15,466 bases of DNA from Candidatus Heimdallarchaeota archaeon (GTDB lineage Archaea; Asgardarchaeota; Heimdallarchaeia; Heimdallarchaeales; Kariarchaeaceae), in assembly GCA_029882335.1 (NCBI GenBank), contig JAOUKW010000056.1, positions 1 to 15,466 of the forward strand, in the 5' to 3' direction. Below are positions 1 to 7,444 of this stretch, in pieces (the stretch's first letter is position 1; each line of letters starts with the position of its first letter). Made by a program: the position numbers and the translations under genes. Below the pieces are notes generated by a model that worked only from the letters and a program-made list of their open reading frames with translations, made no database searches and was not told where the DNA came from.

Positions 1-1
1 G

Positions 2-247
2 CATGTTGCTTCATATCTAGGTGTAGTCGATTCCGAGAGAGATAAAAGATATCCTAGTAGTCCATATGATCTACCTGTAGTGGTAAGAGCAATACAGGTG
101 ACCAGAAAAAGAGATGCGTATATTAGTACAGAAAGAGAGGAAGATGGCAAACTAGATGTGGCTAATTACGATAATCTCCATAAATTAACAGAACCTCAAC
201 ACAGAGCTGTTAGATATCTGATTCGTCAAAAGGAGGTCTTACAATGA
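2..247 (+). CDS. 3' end of an unrecognised protein (truncated by the window edge)
   Basis: An open frame runs from the window edge to a TGA at 245-247 and encodes the last 81 residues of a protein. The tail is hydrophilic and rich in Arg, Lys, Glu and Asp, with no membrane segment and no motif I recognise. Its stop overlaps the next gene's start as ATGA, and the next gene's Shine-Dalgarno site lies inside its last codons. Both points indicate a real gene in an operon with translational coupling. The frame stays open where the other forward frame checked closes early. I cannot name a function; the rest of the gene lies outside the window. Confidence 0.75.
   Translation, partial: HVASYLGVVDSERDKRYPSSPYDLPVVVRAIQVTRKRDAYISTEREEDGKLDVANYDNLHKLTEPQHRAVRYLIRQKEVLQ
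230..237 (+). promoter_or_regulatory. Shine-Dalgarno site of the HEAT-like gene
   Basis: AAGGAGGT lies six bases before the ATG at 244. It is close to a full complement of the 16S rRNA 3' end and sits inside the upstream coding region, as expected for a gene internal to an operon. It fixes the start at 244. Confidence 0.8.
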
Positions 248-1059
248 ATTTTATTTCTAAGAAATTTTGGATTTGGCAGGGCAGACGCAAGCTTAATTCA
301 GATGACCTAGCGTTAAAATATACTGGAATTCATTTTGTAGGTCAACTGGGTACAACAAGAGACTTAGATCGTTTGTATCCATTATTATCACATCAATCAC
401 AGGTAATTCGTAATATTTCTTCATTTTCGATCAAAGAAATAATTTCACGTTATAAGAATGAATCTACAATTATTTCAAAGATAAGTGAGTCCATTCATGG
501 TTTATTTACCAATTCTTCATTATTAATAGAAAAACTAGCAATAATTGAGGTAATGGGAGAACTAAATTTACAGACAAGAGAATCATGGTTGGGTGATTTA
601 GTTTCAGTGAGTGAAAATGATCTTCAGTTTGTCATTCTAAGATCATTGAAAGGAACAAAAAATGTGGATATTTTAGATGCAGTAATGGATGCAAGTGAAA
701 CAACAGATTTGGTGCTAAGAAAAGCTGCATTAACGACTTGGTATGATGGTTTACAAAATCAAGATATTCATTCCGTATTGGATTATGTCACACCAAGACT
801 CCATTATTTAATTCGTGCAACATACGAACTTCAAACAGATGGTTTGCTCATGAAACAAGTATTATCATTTTCTGAAGTAGTTAATCTTCCAAGTCCGAAA
901 GCATATCCTGATTTTATTATAAGATATTTAACTGAATTAATTGGAAACTGGGACTATGATCCTGAGGCGAATCGTTCACTGTATAGCATAGTAGTTCCTT
1001 CATATTTTACTTTTAATGATGATAAATCTGATACTGAGAGACCCTATATTATTCTTTAA
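244..1059 (+). CDS. HEAT-like alpha-helical repeat protein
   Basis: A 271-residue soluble protein of unknown role. The predicted fold is paired helices. Around residues 24-70 a segment reads like a HEAT/Armadillo unit: Gly-Gln-Leu-Gly, then a helix ending in Leu-Leu, then a Val-Ile-Arg helix. Similar helical pairs seem to continue to about residue 190 (for example 93-105 and 127-165). HEAT proteins usually act as scaffolds or adaptors, so the partner is probably a protein and perhaps the product of the truncated upstream gene. The last 60 residues look less regular and end in a polar tail. No catalytic motif is visible, and the His-Glu pairs of the other HEAT protein in this window (3713-4477) are absent. 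The start is fixed by a strong Shine-Dalgarno site and an ATGA overlap with the upstream stop. The HEAT assignment rests on reading the helix pattern only. Confidence 0.75.
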   Translation: MNFISKKFWIWQGRRKLNSDDLALKYTGIHFVGQLGTTRDLDRLYPLLSHQSQVIRNISSFSIKEIISRYKNESTIISKISESIHGLFTNSSLLIEKLAIIEVMGELNLQTRESWLGDLVSVSENDLQFVILRSLKGTKNVDILDAVMDASETTDLVLRKAALTTWYDGLQNQDIHSVLDYVTPRLHYLIRATYELQTDGLLMKQVLSFSEVVNLPSPKAYPDFIIRYLTELIGNWDYDPEANRSLYSIVVPSYFTFNDDKSDTERPYIIL

Positions 1060-1153
1060 CACAATATGCTTTTTATTTACTTCTACGTAAGTATTATTTT
1101 CTAAAACCAAATGCTGATTGAGGATAATATATTAATTATTTATATTCTATCTA

Positions 1154-2422
1154 CTACTTAAGATACTCAAATTCCGGATACAATGGATAGTTATTGCATA
1201 TTTCAGCGACATTTTCTTTAATCTTTTGTAATTTTTCCTTATTTTCAATGTTTACAAGCGTTTGTACAAACAATTCTCCTATTTCAATCATCTCATTTTT
1301 TCCTAAACCTCTTGTGGTTAGAGCTGCAGTTCCAATACGTATTCCTGATGGATCAAACGGAGTTCTTTGATCAAATGGAATCATATTTTTGTTGGTAAAA
1401 ATACCCACGCCATCTAATGTTTTTTCGGCAATTTTACCACCAATTCCATATTTTGAGATATCGATCAATAATAAATGATTGTCTGTACCACCTGAAATAA
1501 CCTCTGCATCTTGGTCAAGTAGAGAATCTGCTAAGAATTTTGCATTGTTGATAACTTTTTGAGCATATTCCTTAAAAGATGGATCGAGTGCTTCCTTAAA
1601 GCAAACTGCCTTTGCAGCGATAATATGTTCCAATGGTCCACCCTGCATGCCTGGAAACACTGCTTTATTAATCGCTGTACCGTGAGCTTCTTTTGCCATA
1701 ATAATTGCACCACGTGGACCTCTGAGTGTTTTATGTGTAGTGGTTGTTACAACGTCACAATATGGTATAGGGTCTGGATGAACCTTTCCAGCAACAAGAC
1801 CTGCAATATGTGCAATATCCGCCATCAAGATGGCACCTACTTCATCTGCTATTTCTTTAAATGCCTTGAAATCTAATGTTCTAGAATATGCTGAGAATCC
1901 TGCGAGTATCAGTTTTGGTTTTTCTTCTAGAGCTCTTTTTCGAACTACATCCATGTCAAGCATTTTTGTCTCAGGATCAACACCATAAGACGAAAATTTA
2001 TAGAATTGACCTGAAAAATTAACTTTATGTCCATGTGTTAAGTGACCACCATGATCTAGACTCATACCTAATATGGTATCTCCCAAGTTAAGTAAAGCAA
2101 AATATGTCTCCATATTTGCTTGAGATCCCGCATGTGGTTGTACATTGACATATTCTGCACCAAATAATTGTTTGGCTCTATCGATAGCCAAGTTTTCTGC
2201 AATATCAATGAATTCATTTCCCCCATAATATCGTTTGGAAGGATATCCTTCACTATATTTATTAGTAAGAACTGAACCCGCTGCCTGTAATACTGCTTTT
2301 GAAACATAATTTTCTGAGGCAATCATCTCTAGACCATCTCTTCCTCGATTTAACTCGTTCAATAAAACAGTATAAATCTCCGGATCAACATTCATTATAT
2401 CCGACATAAAACGTCCGTTCAT
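1154..2422 (-). CDS. glyA: Serine hydroxymethyltransferase
   Basis: A PLP enzyme of the cytoplasm that interconverts serine and glycine and passes the one-carbon unit to a pterin carrier. At 422 residues it matches bacterial GlyA (about 417). Diagnostic segments occur in order: ASENY (35-39), the YPSKRYYGG substrate loop (60-68), HAGSQAN (97-103) that holds the cofactor phosphate, DIAHIAG (202-208), the PLP-lysine segment TTTTHKTLRGPRG with Lys231, and IRIGT (361-365) with the carboxylate-binding arginine. The sequence is of the bacterial/eukaryotic type that normally uses tetrahydrofolate; which pterin this organism uses cannot be read here. A TATA-like box 24 bases upstream of the first ATG points to a leaderless mRNA starting at 2422. 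An internal Met6 (2407) is the alternative start. It is transcribed alone and converges with the HEAT-like gene. Confidence 0.98.
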   Translation of the reverse strand: MNGRFMSDIMNVDPEIYTVLLNELNRGRDGLEMIASENYVSKAVLQAAGSVLTNKYSEGYPSKRYYGGNEFIDIAENLAIDRAKQLFGAEYVNVQPHAGSQANMETYFALLNLGDTILGMSLDHGGHLTHGHKVNFSGQFYKFSSYGVDPETKMLDMDVVRKRALEEKPKLILAGFSAYSRTLDFKAFKEIADEVGAILMADIAHIAGLVAGKVHPDPIPYCDVVTTTTHKTLRGPRGAIIMAKEAHGTAINKAVFPGMQGGPLEHIIAAKAVCFKEALDPSFKEYAQKVINNAKFLADSLLDQDAEVISGGTDNHLLLIDISKYGIGGKIAEKTLDGVGIFTNKNMIPFDQRTPFDPSGIRIGTAALTTRGLGKNEMIEIGELFVQTLVNIENKEKLQKIKENVAEICNNYPLYPEFEYLK

Positions 2423-2440
2423 AATTTATCCGTAGAAATC

Positions 2441-2450
2441 ATGTATAAAA
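2441..2450 (-). promoter_or_regulatory. TATA-like box for glyA
   Basis: Read on the minus strand the site is TTTTATACAT, centred about 24 bases before the glyA ATG. That is the archaeal spacing for transcription starting at the start codon itself, and it supports the first Met rather than Met6. Confidence 0.6.
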
Positions 2451-2558
2451 TCAGATTGAAAAGACAATAGTATAAAGGGAATTTCACCTGCTTTGATTAG
2501 TACAAACATATATAGTATCTGAAAAAATTAAGTTCTCGGTAAATACATATGTAAAATA

Positions 2559-2643
2559 TGCGGGGGGTGGGATTTGAACCCACGAATTTCTAAAAAACTA
2601 GGATCTGAACCTAGCGCCGTTGACCAGGCTGGGCGACCCCCGC
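2559..2643 (-). tRNA. tRNA-Leu (anticodon CAG)
   Basis: A complete class II tRNA with no intron. On the minus strand the acceptor stem GCGGGGG (2643-2637) pairs with CCCCCGC (2566-2560), with an A discriminator at 2559. The D-arm has GCC/GGC pairing and the Gly-Gly loop bases. The anticodon stem CTAGG/CCTAG (2614-2610 and 2602-2598) frames the loop TTCAGAT, giving anticodon CAG at 2607-2605, which reads leucine codon CUG. A 14-base variable arm (2597-2584) is typical of tRNA-Leu. The T-stem CCCAC/GTGGG closes loop 2578-2572 as TTCAAAT. CCA is not encoded. An AT-rich TTTAATTTAT stretch about 30 bases upstream (near 2669-2678) is a plausible promoter. The sequence resembles archaeal tRNA-Leu in its acceptor and D-arm. 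Confidence 0.97.
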
Positions 2644-2711
2644 TTATACTTACTAACTGTTGTAATGGATAAATTAAACGTTTTAGTTAATGAATATTCA
2701 TTAAACTTCGA

Positions 2712-3578
2712 TTAATCAAAATTTATAATTTTTAGTTTATTATATCTGAGAAAAGCAAGAATTGCAGTTGCTATCCATAATCCGCCAGCTATAATTCCTA
2801 TTAATATTCTAGTTATTGAATCAATCTCTAATATATTTAGTATTAGTATTCCCAACATTAAAACGTACATTATTGTAAATATATACCCCAGTGTTTTCAT
2901 TATGCTTAGATGTTGTGTGGTTAATTTTGCTTGTTTATTATTAAATACTAATTCTGAATAATTGGTGTAATATTTTGAGAGTGTGTAGGTGTACTGTATC
3001 CCCAAGGTGATTAGTAATCCAATTAATAGATTGATACTGTAATTAGAATCTAATCCTACAAATCCAAATGTACCAAATATAGCAGAGATGATTAATGAAT
3101 TCAAAAAAATATTAATATCAACAACACCTCCAACTACAATTTTTCTTGGTCGAAGAGTGTGTTGAAGGGTATTTTCGGTGGGTGGTCTGGTAGGGTTGAT
3201 GGAATAATCTCCAAGGTCTTTTTGATATGCTTCTTTGAATTTTGCTTTTACATTGTAGATTCCTTTTTTATATCTATCAGTTGTTATATTTCGTTTGACT
3301 AATCTAACTAATGTGAGTAAACCTATTATAAGAAGAAATAAAAGTACATTAATTACTAGAATAAATATATTATTATTTTCCCTGATATTGAAGGTATTAT
3401 TTGTTGCATTCATCAATAATAGAAATAAGCTACTCATAACTAGTGTAACGAAACTCATAAAAAATTTCAACCTATTCTCACCAATTTCATCATTTTTTAA
3501 CAACAATTCAGAGAGTATTTCATATTCTGTAAGTAAAAATTCACTCGCTTGTCTATCTAAACCTTGGTTATTACTCAT
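2712..3578 (-). CDS. Uncharacterised six-helix membrane protein
   Basis: A 288-residue integral membrane protein that I do not recognise as a named family. Hydrophobic segments lie at about 39-57, 71-94, 154-176, 181-199, 230-250 and 257-277. The N-terminal 38 residues form an acidic amphipathic helix (the LLTEYEILSELLLKNDEIGENR region) leading straight into the first membrane segment. A 60-residue basic, Pro-rich cytoplasmic-type loop (95-153) separates two halves: the first two helices and the last four. No transport or catalytic motif is visible. The ATG at 3578 is supported by a TTTAAATA box centred about 24 bases upstream, which implies a leaderless transcript. It is divergent from the DOHH-like gene at 3713. 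Confidence 0.85.
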   Translation of the reverse strand: MSNNQGLDRQASEFLLTEYEILSELLLKNDEIGENRLKFFMSFVTLVMSSLFLLLMNATNNTFNIRENNNIFILVINVLLFLLIIGLLTLVRLVKRNITTDRYKKGIYNVKAKFKEAYQKDLGDYSINPTRPPTENTLQHTLRPRKIVVGGVVDINIFLNSLIISAIFGTFGFVGLDSNYSINLLIGLLITLGIQYTYTLSKYYTNYSELVFNNKQAKLTTQHLSIMKTLGYIFTIMYVLMLGILILNILEIDSITRILIGIIAGGLWIATAILAFLRYNKLKIINFD

Positions 3579-3597
3579 AACTTGCTTTGATAATAAC

Positions 3598-3605
3598 TAT
3601 TTAAA
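3598..3605 (-). promoter_or_regulatory. TATA-like box for the six-helix membrane protein gene
   Basis: TTTAAATA on the minus strand, centred about 24 bases before the ATG at 3578. It matches the archaeal TATA consensus well and fits a leaderless start. Confidence 0.6.
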
Positions 3606-3712
3606 AAATTAAAGTGTTTTGCGTATTTTATTAGATAAATAATCGAAAGTAATTGATTTCTATTAATCCAAATAATAAAAAATTAAAGGTGAGAAAATTA
3701 TTTTAATTTGCT

Positions 3713-4477
3713 ATGCATCCACTATTGGATCAATCATTATCTGCTGAGAGAAGGATTCAAGCTTGTTTTCAATTACAAAATGAAGAAATTGAGCTGGCTG
3801 TAGAATTATTAAGTCAGGGTTTATTTACCGATCCTAGTCCAATCGTTAGGCATGAATGCGCATATACACTAGGTGAAATCTCAACACCTCAATCTATTAA
3901 ATCACTTATTCATGCAATAGAAACAGATTCTAATGATTTTGTTGTTCATGAAGCTGCATTAGCTCTATCGAATCTAGGTGAAGGTGCACAATATTTTCAA
4001 AACTTATTAAAATCAAATAATCTCGATATTGTATGTACTGCTGAAATTTCGCTTCAAAGAATGAAGATGAAAAAAAATCAACAATCAATTGAAGATTTTA
4101 CATCATCCTATAATTCTCTTATCATGGATTTACATAAACCTGCTGAACATAGAATTCAAGCTGCATTTAAATTGATGAAGGAGGGTTCTGAATCCTCCAT
4201 AACTCAACTGATTTCTGCGATGAAACAGGAGTCAGACCCAATCGTAAAACACGAGATCATATTTTCTCTTGGTGAGACTGCATCCATAATTGCTGCAGAG
4301 GCATTGGCCCAAGAGTTAGAGAAGGATGCAAATTTATTTGTTATCCATGAAAGTCTTCTTGCTTTGGGAACCTTGGGTTATCCTGATTATTTACCAATAA
4401 TATCTAGTTTTCTTGAACACGAACATGCAGACATAAAGGAATCTGCAGAAATCGCAATAGAACGGCTTCAATCATAA
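3713..4477 (+). CDS. Deoxyhypusine hydroxylase-like HEAT-repeat protein (candidate diiron enzyme)
   Basis: A 254-residue, all-helical HEAT protein made of two similar halves. Each half holds two His-Glu pairs: His47-Glu48 and His79-Glu80, then His180-Glu181 and His212-Glu213. The spacing is 32 residues within each half and 133 between halves. In eukaryotic deoxyhypusine hydroxylase (human DOHH about 302 residues; pairs near 56, 89, 207 and 240) four such pairs hold a diiron centre that hydroxylates deoxyhypusine on eIF5A to hypusine. Flanking residues also match: VRHECAYTLGEIS and VHEAALALSNLGE here against HELAYCLG and RHEAGEALGAIG there, and each half begins with an RIQAxF-type helix. It is shorter, with a shorter linker and no C-terminal extension. 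The expected substrate would be aIF5A after deoxyhypusine synthase, but neither gene is in the window. Structure and metal site are well supported; the exact substrate is inference. A related E-Z HEAT scaffold is the main alternative. Confidence 0.85.
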   Translation: MHPLLDQSLSAERRIQACFQLQNEEIELAVELLSQGLFTDPSPIVRHECAYTLGEISTPQSIKSLIHAIETDSNDFVVHEAALALSNLGEGAQYFQNLLKSNNLDIVCTAEISLQRMKMKKNQQSIEDFTSSYNSLIMDLHKPAEHRIQAAFKLMKEGSESSITQLISAMKQESDPIVKHEIIFSLGETASIIAAEALAQELEKDANLFVIHESLLALGTLGYPDYLPIISSFLEHEHADIKESAEIAIERLQS

Positions 4478-4522
4478 TCATTGGATAGTGTATTATTGTA
4501 ATTTTATGCTGAAGATTGAACC

Positions 4523-5308
4523 TTAAACTTCATGTTTTGTTTGAATAATAAATTCTTTTGTTGTAATGTAATCTTCAAATGATATTTGTAGTGCTCCGCT
4601 GAGTGGATTATCCATATCATGAATTATGATATATGATAGAAAGACTAATACAGAAACAGAGAAAAGAATTATAATATATAATTTGAAACTTTCAAATCCA
4701 TCAATTAGGTACCCAAACCAGAAGAAAAATGATGCAGTGATATAAAATACTCGAAGCATTCCTGGCATTTGGCTTTTACAATGTTTTATTCTTTGTGATC
4801 GTGCGGTTGCTAATTTTTGATATGCATGCATGATTGATTCAAATGCAATTGGATCTCGGGGATCATCAAATTTTATTTTATCAATAACTCTTATAATGGC
4901 AATTAATTCTTTTGATGGATATTTCACAGGTTTCTGATTTCTTAACAGGTCAAACTCTGAATTTAATGTGGAATCAATATAGTTAATTAATGCTGGCTTC
5001 ATTTTATTGGTGGTTTCCTCACTGTTTAGATAATCACAAAAATTCCAAAGTGATACCAAAGCGTTTGCTTCTTCTGCAAATACATTCTCTGTAGATGTAA
5101 AATGAGACCACACCGTAACTAAAATAAATGCTGTAATCAGGGAGTACAATGTTCCCATTACTCCAATCACATCTGATATTCTTATTTCTGATAATTCAAT
5201 ATACAAATTCTTAAAAAATTGATGATAAATCACTCCAAAAAGTGTTGATGTGAAAATATAAATAGTCGTTTTAACAATCAACTTTGATTTTTTATATGGA
5301 TGTTGCAT
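4523..5308 (-). CDS. DUF4239 / bestrophin-like membrane protein
   Basis: A 261-residue membrane protein with hydrophobic segments at about 11-29, 46-69, 185-203 and 208-229, and a helical soluble domain of about 110 residues between the second and third. This is the layout of the DUF4239 (bestrophin-like) family. Family-like landmarks are a Gly-Thr-Leu-Tyr-Ser-Leu helix (52-57) running into Val-Trp (66-67), Glu-Ala-Asn (80-82) at the start of the soluble domain, an Arg-rich helix (ATARSQRI, 167-174), and an Asp-x-Asp-Asn-Pro-Leu-Ser-Gly segment (231-238) after the last helix. Resemblance to bestrophin suggests an ion channel, but transport has not been shown for the family as far as I know. 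A TTAAATAA stretch (5329-5336) about 24 bases before the ATG fits a leaderless start. It converges with the DOHH-like gene, whose stop is 45 bases away. Confidence 0.8.
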   Translation of the reverse strand: MQHPYKKSKLIVKTTIYIFTSTLFGVIYHQFFKNLYIELSEIRISDVIGVMGTLYSLITAFILVTVWSHFTSTENVFAEEANALVSLWNFCDYLNSEETTNKMKPALINYIDSTLNSEFDLLRNQKPVKYPSKELIAIIRVIDKIKFDDPRDPIAFESIMHAYQKLATARSQRIKHCKSQMPGMLRVFYITASFFFWFGYLIDGFESFKLYIIILFSVSVLVFLSYIIIHDMDNPLSGALQISFEDYITTKEFIIQTKHEV

Positions 5309-5477
5309 AAATCGAAGTTATGAAATATTTATTTAAGAATTTTCAATAAAAAGATTATAATTACAACTCAATCTTATATATTTTTTACATTAACTTGATT
5401 ATAACTATTAAAATATTACTTATAGATAAGATTACAAAATTTATTTTACTAATTCAGCATATTCTCTATCACAATGA

Positions 5478-5485
5478 TATTAATT
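5478..5485 (+). promoter_or_regulatory. TATA-like box for the acyl-CoA dehydrogenase gene
   Basis: TATTAATT centred about 24-25 bases before the ATG at 5506, with no Shine-Dalgarno site in between. This fits a leaderless transcript. The whole 197-base region is AT-rich, so the match is not unique. Confidence 0.4.
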
Positions 5486-5505
5486 TTCAAAAATAAATTT
5501 CGACT

Positions 5506-6654
5506 ATGGATACATTCTCATTATCAGAGGATCAAGTTCTTATTAGAGAAACAGCAAGAGATGTTGCAAAAGAGAAGATAGCTCCATTGGCTTCTGGATT
5601 TGATGCACGAGAGGAATTTCCGTGGGAATCTGTTAAACAATTACAGGAATTGGGATTTATGGCAATGATGGTCAGTCCTGAATATGGTGGAAGTGGTTTG
5701 GATACTCTCAGTTATTCAATTGCAATGGAGGAAATAAGTGCAGCTTGTGCAAGTACTGGAGTAACAATGAGTGTTAATAATTCACTGGCTGCATATCCTC
5801 TTGAGGCTTTTGGAACTCATGAACAAAAAGATGTATTTTTGCGTTCTATTGCTGACGGTGGGGGACTTGGTGCATTTGGATTGTCTGAACCGGACGCTGG
5901 CTCGGATGCTGCAGGTATGAAAACAACTGCAATACTTGAAGGTGATAATTGGAAATTAAATGGTTCCAAGATGTGGATAACAAACGGGGGAGTGGCTGAT
6001 GTTTACATCATTTTTGCAAAAACAGATGTGAATGCTGGTCACCGTGGGATATCTGCATTTATACTTAAAAAAGGTGATATTGGATTTGAGATAGGTGCTC
6101 CTGAGAAAAAGTTAGGAATTCGAGCATCAACCACCACCCCACTCCAATTTGATGAATGTATTATACCTCATGATCGTTTACTTGGAAATGAAGGTGACGG
6201 TTTTAAGATAGCCATGAAAACATTAGATGGAGGTAGAATTGGGATTGCATCTCAGGCACTGGGTATCGGTCAAGCAGCAATAGACGCTGCTATTGAATAT
6301 GCAAAAGTAAGGAATGCATTTGGAGGTCCTATCGCTCGGTTTCAAGGATTGCAGTGGAAAATTGCAGATGCAGCTATGGAGATAGAAGCGGCAAGAATGA
6401 TTACTTGGAAAGCGGCACGAATGAAGGACGCTGGTCAAAATTATACATTGCAGGCGGCGATGGCGAAGTTATACAGCAGCGAAGCCTCAGTACGAGCTGC
6501 TGATATGAGTCTGCAAATTCATGGTGGAGCTGGGTACAGTAGAGATTTTCCTGTTGAGAGATATTATCGTGATTCTAAGATAACTGCAATTTATGAAGGT
6601 ACTTCCGAAATTCTTAGACTAGTAATTGCTCGTGAATTATTAGGTAAATACTAG
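5506..6654 (+). CDS. Acyl-CoA dehydrogenase
   Basis: A cytoplasmic FAD enzyme that introduces the alpha,beta double bond into acyl-CoA and passes electrons to electron-transfer flavoprotein, as in fatty-acid or branched-chain acid breakdown. The full 382 residues match the short/branched-chain type. Landmarks are AFGLSEPDAGSD (123-134) and MWITNG (156-161) that contact FAD, GGRIGIASQALG (242-253), the FAD-dimer segment QIHGGAGY (337-344), and YEGTSEI (363-369) holding the catalytic base Glu364, placed as in short-chain and butyryl-CoA dehydrogenases. The chain length preferred cannot be read from the sequence. No ETF or thiolase gene is next to it, so it appears to be transcribed alone. Its stop (6652-6654) is only three bases from the stop of the convergent LON-domain gene. 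The ATG start fits a TATA-like box about 24 bases upstream. Confidence 0.97.
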   Translation: MDTFSLSEDQVLIRETARDVAKEKIAPLASGFDAREEFPWESVKQLQELGFMAMMVSPEYGGSGLDTLSYSIAMEEISAACASTGVTMSVNNSLAAYPLEAFGTHEQKDVFLRSIADGGGLGAFGLSEPDAGSDAAGMKTTAILEGDNWKLNGSKMWITNGGVADVYIIFAKTDVNAGHRGISAFILKKGDIGFEIGAPEKKLGIRASTTTPLQFDECIIPHDRLLGNEGDGFKIAMKTLDGGRIGIASQALGIGQAAIDAAIEYAKVRNAFGGPIARFQGLQWKIADAAMEIEAARMITWKAARMKDAGQNYTLQAAMAKLYSSEASVRAADMSLQIHGGAGYSRDFPVERYYRDSKITAIYEGTSEILRLVIARELLGKY

Positions 6655-6657
6655 ATT

Positions 6658-7284
6658 TCAATTCGTACCTCTTTCAATTTCGTTATCAGGTATATATTTT
6701 GTATAATATCCGATATTATTGAGAATTTTAATTAATTCTTCAAGTCTTATATTCAACTTTTGTTCATTCAATAGCTGTTGCTTATCCAAAGGACTAAGTT
6801 GCAATGTAAATATGATACCATTTAGCAGATCTTCTGCAGGTATTTTATTTAAATCCTCAACAATAATTCTGCTTCTTTTTGAAAATTCGTTCATTGAATG
6901 AAGTAATTTATCTGTTAGTGTGGTTTTATTATTTTCATTCTCCCAGTATTCTGGTCTAATATTAATAATTTTACCCTGTTTATATGGTGTTATTGTATCA
7001 TTAAGTTCTTCAATTTCTACCGTTTGGATACCATGTAAAACGATGTTTGATCTACCATCTGTAAGTGATTGATGGTGGATTATTTTTCCAATGGTTGCAA
7101 TGTGATTTGGCTTATTATTGGCCATCAATTGTGTTATACAAATTAATCTTTCATTTTCAGGTAATGCAAGCATATCTTTAATCATTATCTGATATCGGTT
7201 TTCAAAGATATGTAGTGGCAAAATGACTCTGGGAAAGAAAACCATATCAGATAGTGGAAAGAGGGGATATGATTTTCCTATCAC
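6658..7284 (-). CDS. Stand-alone LON substrate-binding-domain protein
   Basis: A 208-residue protein holding only the N-terminal substrate-recognition domain of Lon-type proteases, with no AAA+ or peptidase part. The beta-rich half opens with PLFPLSDMVFFP (7-18) and LPLHIFENRYQIM (22-34), and contains GRSNIVLHGIQ (77-87), the usual Gly-x-x-Arg-like strand pair. The helical half (about 120-190) has the family's SPLDKQQLL helix (164-172). Stand-alone LON-domain proteins occur in bacteria and archaea. They may bind misfolded or specific proteins, but a defined reaction is not known to me. The start codon is GTG at 7284. A TTAAATACAT box 25 bases upstream and the lack of a Shine-Dalgarno site point to a leaderless GTG start. 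Confidence 0.93.
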   Translation of the reverse strand: MIGKSYPLFPLSDMVFFPRVILPLHIFENRYQIMIKDMLALPENERLICITQLMANNKPNHIATIGKIIHHQSLTDGRSNIVLHGIQTVEIEELNDTITPYKQGKIINIRPEYWENENNKTTLTDKLLHSMNEFSKRSRIIVEDLNKIPAEDLLNGIIFTLQLSPLDKQQLLNEQKLNIRLEELIKILNNIGYYTKYIPDNEIERGTN

Positions 7285-7303
7285 AATAATATAATAAAGC
7301 TAA

Positions 7304-7313
7304 ATGTATTTAA
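7304..7313 (-). promoter_or_regulatory. TATA-like box for the LON-domain gene
   Basis: TTAAATACAT on the minus strand, centred about 25 bases before the GTG at 7284. It resembles the glyA box (TTTTATACAT) and supports a leaderless transcript beginning with GTG. Confidence 0.55.
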
Positions 7314-7444
7314 TCCTTATTGCAAGATAATGAAATAAAAATACATTTTAACGTTTATAGGTCATCACAGTAATTATTTATATTTTAAATGTTCATACAA
7401 TCAACACACCAAATGTCTAAATAGATACTTTATGATTTGAATTT

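Noticed and set aside
244..1059. Second deoxyhypusine-hydroxylase-like protein
   Set aside because: The helical repeat pattern is similar in kind but there is no His-Glu pair in the helices, so no metal-site argument can be made.
1060..1153. Terminator hairpin between the HEAT-like gene and glyA
   Set aside because: There are T-rich stretches and a weak TACTT/AAGTA pairing, but no stem strong enough to call, and the region is AT-rich throughout.
1531..2322. Short open frames on both strands inside glyA
   Set aside because: They overlap a full-length conserved enzyme, have no family features and show unusual Cys/Trp-rich or Gln-rich composition.
2559..2643. Possible intron in the tRNA, common in archaeal tRNA genes
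   Set aside because: The anticodon stem and seven-base loop are continuous, and the extra length is the normal class II variable arm of tRNA-Leu.
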